Notes under the pieces: model-generated
Databases searched by the model: none
Seen by the model: only the letters and a program-made list of their open reading frames with translations
Told to the model about the DNA's origin: nothing
Origin: Halieaceae bacterium
GTDB lineage: Bacteria > Pseudomonadota > Gammaproteobacteria > Pseudomonadales > Halieaceae
Direction of reading: 5' to 3'
Length of the DNA: 57,226 bases
NCBI GenBank assembly: GCA_902613175.1
Contig: CACMGJ010000012.1
Span: 1 to 57,226, forward strand
Translations under genes and position numbers: made by a program
Part shown: piece by piece, positions 1 through 7,602 of the stretch
Position numbering within the stretch: position 1 is the stretch's first letter
Layout: each line of letters begins with the position of its first letter

Positions 1-1
1 G

Positions 2-508
2 CAGTGGGCGAAGACAGTCGAGGTTTTAGAAGCGGCGATCGCCATTGATGCCAGTCTTGTTGAAGCGTCAGACGGCCTTAATCAAGCCCGACCGTTGGCA
101 GAGCTCTTTGCGAAACTCGATACGATCGTCGAACAGCAAGCGCGGCTGGTTGATCCCGTTGTACTCAGCGAGGCGCAACTTTCTCTGTCAGAGGCCGAGG
201 CCGCGCTGGCAGCGAGCGCCCAAACATCGCCTGTGCTCAAAGACAAAGTAGCGGCGGTTCGATCGGCAGTGGCTACGGCCAGTACACCGCTACCCGTGGT
301 CATCACCTCCGATGGTCTGACGGAGATAACCATCAAGCGTGTTGCCCGCCTGGGTACCGTCTCATCAAGAACAGTCTCGCTAAGGCCCGGCCAATATCAA
401 TTTCTGGGCAGCCGCGACGGTTACCGAGACGTGTTGATCACTGCCAGTATCAACGCCACATCCGATAATCGTATTGACGTTCGATGCGAGGAGGCGATCA
501 TTCGCTAA
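2..508 (+). CDS. C-terminal part of a TPR/PEGA-like envelope protein, 5' end outside window
   Basis: The frame is open from the first bases of the window and ends in TAA at 506-508, so only the last ~168 residues are seen. The first ~110 residues are helical and Ala/Leu/Glu-rich, like a TPR or coiled-coil region. The last ~60 residues look like one PEGA-type beta module (a Gly-Gln-Tyr turn followed by a DGYRD segment). The stop overlaps the ATG of the next gene by one base (TAATG), so the two are translationally coupled. By composition and position it fits as the missing C-terminal part of the protein whose N-terminal part lies on the opposite strand at 1949-2818; this is inference. No function is recognised beyond an envelope-associated role suggested by its partners. 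Confidence 0.7.
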   Translation, partial: QWAKTVEVLEAAIAIDASLVEASDGLNQARPLAELFAKLDTIVEQQARLVDPVVLSEAQLSLSEAEAALAASAQTSPVLKDKVAAVRSAVATASTPLPVVITSDGLTEITIKRVARLGTVSSRTVSLRPGQYQFLGSRDGYRDVLITASINATSDNRIDVRCEEAIIR

Positions 509-2136
509 TGTCTAACGAGCGTAACCCATCCGAGTCCTTATCACCCACTGCATTTGAACCTCGCAGTGAAACGACAGTGGCGACAACTCGACGCATAAGG
601 CCAGCCGCCACATTGCTGGTCGTAGCGGGCTTGGTCATCGCCTATGTCCTGTTCTTCTTGCTTACGGCTCGATCGGTATCAGTCACTGTGGAGTCAGAAA
701 CGACACCTACTATCGATATCTCGGGACTACATTTACCCTTCGGTGAGCGTTTCCTGATGAGACCCGGCTCCTATGAGCTCAATGTCACCGCAGAGGGATA
801 TCAGACCTACACCGGGTCTTTACGCGTAGACGATGCCGAGGTGCAGACACGGGCAGTGGTCTTAACGCCTCTGCCCGGGACATTGGTTATCGAGTCCATA
901 CCGCCATCAGCGACTGTGTCATTGAGCGGGACCGTAATCGGCGTCACGCCCTTGACCATCGATGAGATAGACGCGGGCGAGGTAACTGTGAACTTGGTGG
1001 CCGAGCGTTATCTCCCCTATGAGACCACTATTGAGGTTACGGGAAGAACCCAAACACAGCGGTTCTCTGCCAACCTGACTCCGGGCTGGGCCCGAGTATC
1101 CGTGGAAACCATTCCTACCGAGGTCTCAGTAAGCATTGATCAGCAGAACGTTGATTGGTCGGCGGTCACACCCAGCAAACAAGTACTCGAAGTGATGCAA
1201 GGGGCGCGCGAAATCACTTTCAGTGCGCCGGGCTATATCGACGAGCTGGTGGAGCTAAAGGCCGTCGCTGATACCGATGTCGACCTCGGTACTATCGAAC
1301 TTACACCGGCGGCGGGGATACTTCGTTTAACTTCTGTCCCGGCGGGCGCTGTTGTCACCCGCGATGATCGCTTTGTCGGCGCCACTCCAACTGACGTGAC
1401 TATGGAACCCGCGGCACGACATCGCATCGAGCTAAGACGGGCGGGCTACTTACCCGAATCATTTAGCCTCTCACTGGAAAAGGGTGCGAGCGTAGACCGA
1501 CAAGTCGTTTTGTCGCCAGCACTTGGCGAAGTCGATATTCAGGTGACGCCCCGCAATGCCACCATTCAGGTCAATGGCGATGACCGCGGTAAGGGAAGCC
1601 AGATACTGGCCTTATCTGGTGTAGAGCAAGTGATCACCATCAGAGCGCCTGGGTATGCAAGTGTGGAACGACGGGTAACGCCGCGAGCAGGACTGAAACA
1701 GCGGATTAATGTGGCGCTGCTCACTGAAGAAGAGGCGAGAAAGGCCGCCATCAAGCCGGAGATCACCAGCTCAGTGGGTCAGACATTGGTCTTAATCGAT
1801 CCTCAGGTGAGTCCAGTCAACGAGTTCACTATGGGCGCTCCTAGACGCGATGCGGGACGAGGAGCCAACGAAGTCGAACGACCTGTGCGGCTGACGCGTG
1901 CGTTTTACATGGCGACCACCGAAGTTACGAATGCGCAGTTCCGCCAATTCACACAGAATCATGAGTCATGGCATCTTCAAAACGCTGCTGGGTTAGTGCC
2001 GACTTGTACTGCCGAGCTACCTTTGCCAAACGCTGGTGTGCGGGGTCGAGCCCCAAAGCCTCACCGACTTGAGATACCGCACTACTCAAACGACCTTGCT
2101 CGAAGCTTGCCTTCGCGGCTGTTTCGAGCTCTGTAA
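508..2136 (+). CDS. PEGA-repeat membrane protein with truncated FGE-sulfatase (SUMF1-type) domain
   Basis: The start chosen is ATG 508, overlapping the previous stop; an upstream ATG at 484 lies inside the preceding gene. A basic N-terminus precedes a membrane helix at about residues 32-53, giving a signal-anchor topology. Then come several ~70-residue PEGA-type beta repeats (for example IPPSATVSLSGTVIGVTPL and a second at VPAGAVVTRDDRFVGATP) to about residue 420. From about residue 438 an FGE/SUMF1-type domain begins (FTMGAPRR, then FYMATTEVTNAQFRQF), but the family match stops near base 1960. The remaining ~58 codons are antisense to the convergent gene and do not look like the family, so the gene is probably truncated and its true coding part ends near 1965. 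Such PEGA-FGE fusions are known as envelope proteins of uncertain function. An FGE domain normally needs over 200 residues, so this copy should be inactive as read. Confidence 0.7.
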   Translation: MSNERNPSESLSPTAFEPRSETTVATTRRIRPAATLLVVAGLVIAYVLFFLLTARSVSVTVESETTPTIDISGLHLPFGERFLMRPGSYELNVTAEGYQTYTGSLRVDDAEVQTRAVVLTPLPGTLVIESIPPSATVSLSGTVIGVTPLTIDEIDAGEVTVNLVAERYLPYETTIEVTGRTQTQRFSANLTPGWARVSVETIPTEVSVSIDQQNVDWSAVTPSKQVLEVMQGAREITFSAPGYIDELVELKAVADTDVDLGTIELTPAAGILRLTSVPAGAVVTRDDRFVGATPTDVTMEPAARHRIELRRAGYLPESFSLSLEKGASVDRQVVLSPALGEVDIQVTPRNATIQVNGDDRGKGSQILALSGVEQVITIRAPGYASVERRVTPRAGLKQRINVALLTEEEARKAAIKPEITSSVGQTLVLIDPQVSPVNEFTMGAPRRDAGRGANEVERPVRLTRAFYMATTEVTNAQFRQFTQNHESWHLQNAAGLVPTCTAELPLPNAGVRGRAPKPHRLEIPHYSNDLARSLPSRLFRAL

Positions 2137-2818
2137 TGGCCGGCATGAGGGGTATGCGTTCGAGAGCATCGAACACTGCATCGCTATCAGGCGCCATTTG
2201 TTGAAGCAACGGAGCGATAGTGCCTGCTGTGGCTTCATCGCCTGACTCGATCGCGTCGAGTAGCAACGCCAGCCTCCTATCGATTTCGCCGCTTAGCCCT
2301 GCTTCGAGTCCGTTCAACGAATCAAGTGCCTGCTGATACAGAGCTTCGGCCGCATCAAAATCTTGTGCTCGGTATAAGGAATCACCTTCTAAAGCGACGG
2401 CACTAGCGGCTAAAAAGTTATCAGCGGCCCACTGATCAATACCGCGCGACTCGAGTCGAGACTGTGTCTCCAACAATGATTGCAGTACTTCCTGCGCTGA
2501 GCGCCTTACTTTGGCTAGCTGCGCTTCCGCAAAGGGGCTTCGTTCCGAGGCATTCTCCTGCGCGGCACTGGTCGATGATGTAGGCGCCGTTTGCGTGTCT
2601 TCCGAAATAGCGCTCGGTGCAGCTGAAGACTGACTGTCAGGTGTAGGGGCAAACTGAGGCAAAATGAAGACTACAAACCCGAGCAACACCGCACCTATTG
2701 CTAGCGCTACCCATGTGCCTACGGGGCGAGGAGTATCGGAAACCTCTTGGGTACTATGAGTGGTGGCTCTCGGCTCAAAGGACGCTGCGCGCAAAGCGTC
2801 TTTGCTATCGTCTGTCAT
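1949..2818 (-). CDS. Single-pass membrane protein with helical/TPR-like periplasmic domain, probably truncated
   Basis: A 289-residue protein. A cytoplasmic N-terminus of ~33 residues precedes one membrane helix at about residues 34-54 (WVALAIGAVLLGFVVFILP), then a Ser/Thr/Ala linker to about 95. After that come Ala/Leu/Glu-rich helices, including TPR-like DFDAAEALYQQALDSL and GRLSSAVSQVGEALGLDP. It ends abruptly with RFEDAMT followed by four residues that look like read-through across the 1960-1970 palindrome. The next TPR-like helix expected after RFEDAMT is missing, so I infer a 3' truncation. The natural continuation resembles the fragment at 2-508. It lies 17 bp downstream of the lipoprotein gene at 2836-4026 and so belongs to the minus-strand operon 6676 to 1949. 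Confidence 0.65.
   Translation of the reverse strand: MTDDSKDALRAASFEPRATTHSTQEVSDTPRPVGTWVALAIGAVLLGFVVFILPQFAPTPDSQSSAAPSAISEDTQTAPTSSTSAAQENASERSPFAEAQLAKVRRSAQEVLQSLLETQSRLESRGIDQWAADNFLAASAVALEGDSLYRAQDFDAAEALYQQALDSLNGLEAGLSGEIDRRLALLLDAIESGDEATAGTIAPLLQQMAPDSDAVFDALERIPLMPAITELETAAKASFEQGRLSSAVSQVGEALGLDPAHQRLAKVARQYKSALTQQRFEDAMTHDSV
1960..1970. other. Palindromic junction joining two truncated genes
   Basis: The sequence CATGAGTCATG is an 11-base near-palindrome with CATGA/TCATG arms around one base. On the plus strand the FGE-domain match ends here; on the minus strand the helical-protein match ends here. It is the probable breakpoint of an inversion, or of a template-switch chimera primed by a 5-base inverted microhomology. 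Confidence 0.6.
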
Positions 2819-2835
2819 CTATCGGCAAGACTCGT

Positions 2836-4026
2836 TTATGGAGAGGGCTGGCTTAAATCGGTTGGAAGCTCAGCAATTTCGGCGGCGTAGATATCGCTCA
2901 GAATCTCTCGCCACTGACCGTATTGATCCTCAATCGTACCTGAAAGCTGGATAGTTCTGTCTTCTAACTCGATGACTTGTGGCGTTATTTCAGCCTCCAA
3001 TGACTGCCCTAACTCCTCGAGTGCCAGTGAGTGAATATTGGCTTCGGCCCTGCGTTCGAGGCCGCTCTTGATCAGACCACCGCCCGCGTAAATTCCAACG
3101 GCGCCCGCGGTTCTCACATTGCGATCGTCGGAAGTGGCTGCCGCGATACCGGCCAATAAAGAAATCCCACCCATGATTAACTGGGTCTGCGCCTCATTTT
3201 GCAGCTCACGTAATGCGACGGTTTCTTCATAGCTCAATCGTCGCCATTCGTTGTAAGGGCCATCCATCGAGCCGGAAAAGTTATCGTAATGACCTTGAAG
3301 CGTATCGACGAAAATATGGTTCCGCTGCTGTATGGCGCCAATACGAGCCATCATCGGATCGGTTTCCGCCGGCAGTCTGATTGCGCGCGTCAGCGCGCCC
3401 TCGTCGTCACTGAGATAGCCTTCGAAGGCCTCGGGCGCAAAGCTCTGGGCAAACCTCAGCTTAGATACATTCCTGATTGCCAGCCGATCACTTCGCGCTA
3501 ACGATTTGAAGACAGCAATTAAGTCGTTCGCGATATCCCTGTAAACAGCGAGAAACGGATCCTTCTTGACCCGCTGGGTCTGCTGATAGGCATATCGACT
3601 GGTCGTCCCGGCGTACTCTTTATCGAGCCAGATACGTCCCTGAGCATCTACTGCCCTTATCGCTAGGGAGAGTGCCTCTCCATCTGACTGCTCTATTGCC
3701 CCCGTGACTAGGACATCGGTGATGTGCTCGGAGGAGGGCACAACCCGACTAGCCCCCCAAACGCCTTGATCATCCAGCACAAGCGATAGCTCTCTGGCCA
3801 TAAAGGTCGCCTCGGCACGCCGAATTTCGGGGTAAATACCTTCCTCCGGGTCCACCTCTGCGATGCCGGGATCAAAAACGACGACAGCAATATCGAGAAC
3901 CTCATCAATAGGGAGTGACGTCTCATAGGTGCTGAGTGTCGGCACCGCGGTTGTTTTCACGGTCTCGGTGACGCAACCACTGAGCACAGCCAGCAGCGTC
4001 ACGAGTGTCGTTAGACGATTAATCAT
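2836..4026 (-). CDS. Hypothetical outer-envelope lipoprotein
   Basis: A 396-residue protein with a lipoprotein signal peptide: a short basic N-terminus, a hydrophobic core and lipobox LSGC with Cys18. Residues ~40-190 contain an alternating hydrophobic segment (LDIAVVVFDPG, then VLVTGAIEQSDGEALSLAIRAVDAQGRIW) resembling the CsgG/LpoB-type alpha/beta lipoprotein fold. The second half is helical, with a Gly/Ala-rich hydrophobic stretch (GGISLLAGIAAAT, AVGIYAGGGLI) at about 285-320. The ATG overlaps the stop of the upstream gene by four bases (ATGA), so the genes are co-translated. I do not recognise a named family with certainty; the CsgG-like comparison is inference. It probably works with the neighbouring lipoprotein and TonB-C-like protein. 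Confidence 0.7.
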   Translation of the reverse strand: MINRLTTLVTLLAVLSGCVTETVKTTAVPTLSTYETSLPIDEVLDIAVVVFDPGIAEVDPEEGIYPEIRRAEATFMARELSLVLDDQGVWGASRVVPSSEHITDVLVTGAIEQSDGEALSLAIRAVDAQGRIWLDKEYAGTTSRYAYQQTQRVKKDPFLAVYRDIANDLIAVFKSLARSDRLAIRNVSKLRFAQSFAPEAFEGYLSDDEGALTRAIRLPAETDPMMARIGAIQQRNHIFVDTLQGHYDNFSGSMDGPYNEWRRLSYEETVALRELQNEAQTQLIMGGISLLAGIAAATSDDRNVRTAGAVGIYAGGGLIKSGLERRAEANIHSLALEELGQSLEAEITPQVIELEDRTIQLSGTIEDQYGQWREILSDIYAAEIAELPTDLSQPSP

Positions 4027-5216
4027 GCTTCAGGTATCTCAATACCTTTGTATTTTCGATATTCGTTCCACAGCGCTTCGCGAATATCCGGATCGGGTTC
4101 TCGCATTGCGGCCTCGCGAAGCTGGCGCGCAACAATGTCATCATCATTGCCCGATGGAATGTCCTCAGGTGCCTCGTAGACAGCTGGGGCATCAGGTGGC
4201 CCTCCCGAGCGGCCACCCATACCGCCGCCCACGGAGCCATATCCACCTTGATCGTCTGCTTCGTAAGGATTTCGATCGCCGGAGCTTGTCTCGGTTCCCG
4301 AGCCATTTGAGCTTTGCGACGAGCTCTGGGTATTTGCGCCTTGTTCTCGCTGGCTTTCCCGCTGCTGACGTTGCTCTTCCCGGATAATGGCATCAAACAC
4401 GCCTGTGCTCTCTTCGAGCTGCCTATCCAGTACGGCAACACGCTCTGCTGTTGTCATGGTGTCGGTGGCGCCCCAGTCAGGCTCTAAACCACCTTGCGCG
4501 CGCGTACCGCCTGCCTGCCCTGCATCTGTACCTGCGTTAGATGCAACTTGCCCGTTGGTGGCACTTGGCGATGAGTTTTCATTGTTGGTGCCACTCGAAC
4601 CACTGCTTGATGAGCTACCACCCCCCTCGCTGGAGCCACTGCTCGAACCACTACTGCTGCCGCTACTACTCGATGACGCAGTGTAGACCGGCTCTTCATC
4701 CACTAGGCTGGGCAGTGAGAGATCGCCACCAATGGAGTCGCCGAAACCCGGGTCGCCTCCTGCCATAGCCCCTTCACCGGAATTAGAGCCTCCGCTTTCC
4801 ATGCCGCCGGAGCCGCCACCCTGGCTTCCGCCGGGCATACCGCCACCCGCAGAATCACCACCAGTGCTACCACTACCCGCTGAGCCGCCGGAGCTCGATG
4901 AGCCTCCACCCGAAGCACCACCGCCTGATGAACTTCCACCCGACGAACTTCCGCCTTGTGCGCCCCCGCCCGACGAGCCTCCGCCCGCCGAGCCTCCGCC
5001 CGACGAGCCTCCGCCCGACGAGCTAGCCGCACCACTCGAGCCACCACTACTCGAGGAAGAGCTCCCTGATGAGCCGCTAGAGCCCGCACTGCCACCAGGG
5101 GGCATGGATGCAGAAGGGCTGGAAGGTGTCGTTGGCATACTGGCTGATGGGCAGCCCGCGAGTAGCGGCAAAATAACAGCCGTTACAATAAGGCCTTTGA
5201 TCGCTTTACCACTCAT
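4023..5216 (-). CDS. Low-complexity Ser/Gly-rich lipoprotein
   Basis: A 397-residue protein with lipobox LLAGC at Cys22. Residues ~38-135 are almost only Ser and Gly with occasional Ala, a flexible tether. A second Ser/Gly block lies near 180-215. A charged C-terminal part of ~150 residues is rich in Gln, Glu and Arg (TMTTAERVAVLDRQLEES, then EEQRQQRESQREQG) and ends with a helical segment. Both ends overlap neighbours by four bases (ATGA), so it is the middle gene of a tightly coupled trio. No catalytic motif is visible; a surface-exposed or periplasm-spanning tether is plausible. The plus strand across the Ser/Gly block also carries an open frame rich in Pro and Glu, an artefact of the codon pattern. 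Confidence 0.75.
   Translation of the reverse strand: MSGKAIKGLIVTAVILPLLAGCPSASMPTTPSSPSASMPPGGSAGSSGSSGSSSSSSGGSSGAASSSGGGSSGGGSAGGGSSGGGAQGGSSSGGSSSGGGASGGGSSSSGGSAGSGSTGGDSAGGGMPGGSQGGGSGGMESGGSNSGEGAMAGGDPGFGDSIGGDLSLPSLVDEEPVYTASSSSSGSSSGSSSGSSEGGGSSSSSGSSGTNNENSSPSATNGQVASNAGTDAGQAGGTRAQGGLEPDWGATDTMTTAERVAVLDRQLEESTGVFDAIIREEQRQQRESQREQGANTQSSSQSSNGSGTETSSGDRNPYEADDQGGYGSVGGGMGGRSGGPPDAPAVYEAPEDIPSGNDDDIVARQLREAAMREPDPDIREALWNEYRKYKGIEIPEA
4860..5060. repeat. Imperfect tandem 12-15 bp repeats encoding Ser/Gly tracts
   Basis: On the plus strand the unit CCTCCGCCCGACGAG recurs in tandem, clearest at 4978-5023, with degenerate versions (CTTCCACCCGACGAA) on the left. On the coding strand it gives Gly/Ser-rich units. 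Such a tract can change length by slipped-strand replication. Confidence 0.7.
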
Positions 5217-6676
5217 GTCGAACTCTCCGTCGCAGTTGCTCTCGGCATCGCCCAGTGTTTTGGCTCAAATACCCAGGTCATTCTCTCGCTCTCTACCGGC
5301 TCACCATCCTCGAACACGGGCCTAAAACGCATCTTTCTCAGTCGGCGAATCACGCGCTCCGGACCTCTAGCTCCCTCGGTCACAGGGAACTGAATACGCT
5401 CCAAATTTATCGCTTTGCCGGTCGCACTGATATTAAAACTCACAACGAGGTCGCCTTCTGCAGGTTCACCCTGTTTGATATCGAGCACAGGTCCAAAGCC
5501 AGGTACGGCCGGCAATGCAACCGGTGCATTCAGTATACGGAATGTTGGAAAGAGTTCCGTCGGTAATTCTGCAAGCGCGTTTTCCGACGGCTCGCCACCA
5601 GTTTCTGCTAGCTCGAGGGCGGAATTATCGGTGGCCACCAACTCAGATGGGCTTGATTCCTCGTCTTTACTGGTCATTGGCGCTTGTGGTGTGTCATCGG
5701 CCATATCGCCTTTTGCCGCTGTAGCCTCTGTGACCTCAATCGATGAGTCAATGTCGCTCTCAACCGCATCACTCTCTACCGCTACCTCTGCCTGTTCAGA
5801 TACGGACACTTCTCCTGTATCTACGGCCAAAGTCTCGCCATTGGCGAGGGTGAGAGCATCCTGGTAAAAGCTGATTGCGTTCATCCGATTACCGGTCCAC
5901 CAGGCCCAGTCACCCATCCGAATCAGGTCGTCTGCCTGAATTTCCCGGCTGACACCCAGTCGATCTCTATTGAGGTGCTGCATAGCGACAAGAACGGAAA
6001 GCCCGCGTTTGAAGGTGCTTTTACCTGCAGCGTTGTTACGTAGATCGCGATCCATTTTCCCCGGCATAGCCGCACCAATACCTCGGTGACTCGCCAGCAG
6101 GTATTGCGCTCGAACCATACCTTCAAGTGCGGGAATCAACGCTTCGGATTCCTCGCCATAGGTGGCAATCGATTCATTGAGGGCGCGACGATAGAAGTTC
6201 CAGGCTTTGCCCATGCGGGCTGTGGTTTCCTCTTCCTCGTCAATATCCTGAAGTAGAGCGTATTGATGCCACTCCGCCTGCGCCAGTAGCGCTTCTACTT
6301 TTTCCGGTCCCGAGGGGATGGTCGTTGATTCAATGCGGGACAGGTAAGCCTGACGCTCGTCCGCCATAGCAAGCTGCTCAAGCGCGCGATGGCTGACAAT
6401 CTCTGCGCGGAGGTACGGGAGCTGACTTTTGGCATTAAGTCCGTCACTGATGCGACTCAGGTGTGCGGCACGCTTTAGCTTTTCAATTGCTTCGCTGTGC
6501 TCACCACTGCTTTGCAGGTAAATGGCTTCGTTCCATAGGGTTTCTTGCTGTCGAGGGTCGTAGGCCCCAAACAAACCGTCCTGTGCCCACGTCATTGGCG
6601 CAGTCAGTGTGGTCAGTGTGAGTGTCGCTACTGTCAATGCGGTCGATAATGCGAGACCTGTCGAAAATACTGTCAC
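5213..6676 (-). CDS. Periplasmic TPR-like protein with C-terminal TonB-like domain
   Basis: A 487-residue protein with a Sec signal peptide (MTVFSTGLALSTALTVATLT to a likely cleavage after TWA-QDG). Residues ~40-280 form TPR-like helices (LWNEAIYLQSSGEHSEAIEKLKRA; AWWTGNRMNAISFYQDALTLA). An acidic Ser/Glu/Thr linker covers ~285-370. The last ~100 residues resemble the C-terminal domain of TonB/TolA-type proteins (GDLVVSFNISATGKAINLER, then RRLRKMRFRPVFEDGEPV). There is no N-terminal membrane anchor of the true TonB type, so energy transduction is unlikely; TonB-C modules of this kind are common in secreted proteins. It is the first gene of the minus-strand envelope operon. The upstream region to 6812 is divergent and must hold promoters for both directions, but none is clear. 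Confidence 0.75.
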   Translation of the reverse strand: MTVFSTGLALSTALTVATLTLTTLTAPMTWAQDGLFGAYDPRQQETLWNEAIYLQSSGEHSEAIEKLKRAAHLSRISDGLNAKSQLPYLRAEIVSHRALEQLAMADERQAYLSRIESTTIPSGPEKVEALLAQAEWHQYALLQDIDEEEETTARMGKAWNFYRRALNESIATYGEESEALIPALEGMVRAQYLLASHRGIGAAMPGKMDRDLRNNAAGKSTFKRGLSVLVAMQHLNRDRLGVSREIQADDLIRMGDWAWWTGNRMNAISFYQDALTLANGETLAVDTGEVSVSEQAEVAVESDAVESDIDSSIEVTEATAAKGDMADDTPQAPMTSKDEESSPSELVATDNSALELAETGGEPSENALAELPTELFPTFRILNAPVALPAVPGFGPVLDIKQGEPAEGDLVVSFNISATGKAINLERIQFPVTEGARGPERVIRRLRKMRFRPVFEDGEPVESERMTWVFEPKHWAMPRATATESST

Positions 6677-6812
6677 GAGTCAGTCCTCTTGCTACACCCA
6701 AGTATAGAGATAGTTTCCACATAACCTCTACGTCTTAGCACAAGGTGTGTACACTCTCGCCGCGACCCAGGATTGGGCGTGATCTGGACAGGTGATAACA
6801 CTGGGTGAGCAA

Positions 6813-7601
6813 ATGGGCAAATTCTTAGACGACACGGCACTTGAAACGATCGGCGAAAATCGTTGGCGTGCTAATTTGCAAAAGGGATGGCGAATTGGTC
6901 GTGTACCTAACGGCGGCTATGTTCTAGCGATTGTTGGACGCGCTATATCGCAGTCACTAAACCATGCGGATCCACTCTCGATTAACGCGTTTTATCTCGA
7001 GCCAACCCAGCTGGGCAAAGCTGAGGTTGAGGTTGAAATTCTTCGGCTTGGCAAAGGCACCCAGTTTGCGTCTGCACGACTGTATCAAGAGGGCAATCTA
7101 AAGATTGTGGCGAACGCAGCCTACACCGATCTCGATCGTTTGAAAGGCCCCACCAATACGATTATGACGCCGCCGGAGGTACCGCCCTTCGAGTCCATCG
7201 ACGTGCCGAAACACAACGTGCTGGAGATTCACAACACCATCGATACGCGCATCGTGAGGGGCGCAGAGTTCTTTACTGATCAGCGACCCACCAACACTGG
7301 TGAGTTTATTGCCTACATGCAATATGTGGACGGCGCCGATATCCATCCAATCGATCTTTTAATGTTTGGCGACATTATGCCGCCGCCCTCTTTTACGCTC
7401 GTACCCAACGTCGGGTGGGTGCCGACCGTAGAGATGACCGTGCAGTTGCGCGGAAAGCCAGCGCCTGGTCCCATCTTATGCAGAGCCAGATCGCATACCC
7501 TGATAAAGGGCGTCACTGAACAGGACTGTGAAATCTGGGATGCGAACGGCGACCTCGTTGCTGTGGGTCGCCAGACAATGAAAGTTCGATCGATGAGCTG
7601 A
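6813..7601 (+). CDS. Acyl-CoA thioesterase family protein (double hotdog)
   Basis: 262 residues. The start chosen is ATG 6813, preceded by GGGTGAG; a GTG at 6792 in the same frame would add seven residues. The N-terminal hotdog has RIGRVPNGGYVLAIVGRA, typical of the TesB-like thioesterase family. The second hotdog has GWVPTVEMTVQLRGKPAPG and ends with a DxNGDLVAVGRQ segment. The expected role is hydrolysis of acyl-CoA to free acid and CoA in the cytoplasm; the substrate cannot be read from sequence. It stands alone and converges on ggt with one base between stops. Confidence 0.8.
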   Translation: MGKFLDDTALETIGENRWRANLQKGWRIGRVPNGGYVLAIVGRAISQSLNHADPLSINAFYLEPTQLGKAEVEVEILRLGKGTQFASARLYQEGNLKIVANAAYTDLDRLKGPTNTIMTPPEVPPFESIDVPKHNVLEIHNTIDTRIVRGAEFFTDQRPTNTGEFIAYMQYVDGADIHPIDLLMFGDIMPPPSFTLVPNVGWVPTVEMTVQLRGKPAPGPILCRARSHTLIKGVTEQDCEIWDANGDLVAVGRQTMKVRSMS

Positions 7602-7602
7602 G

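Noticed and set aside
4732-5325. Plus-strand open frame of 197 codons, very rich in Pro and Glu
   Set aside because: It is the shadow of the Ser/Gly codons on the minus strand, with no ribosome site and no family; the minus-strand frame has a lipobox and overlapping operon partners.
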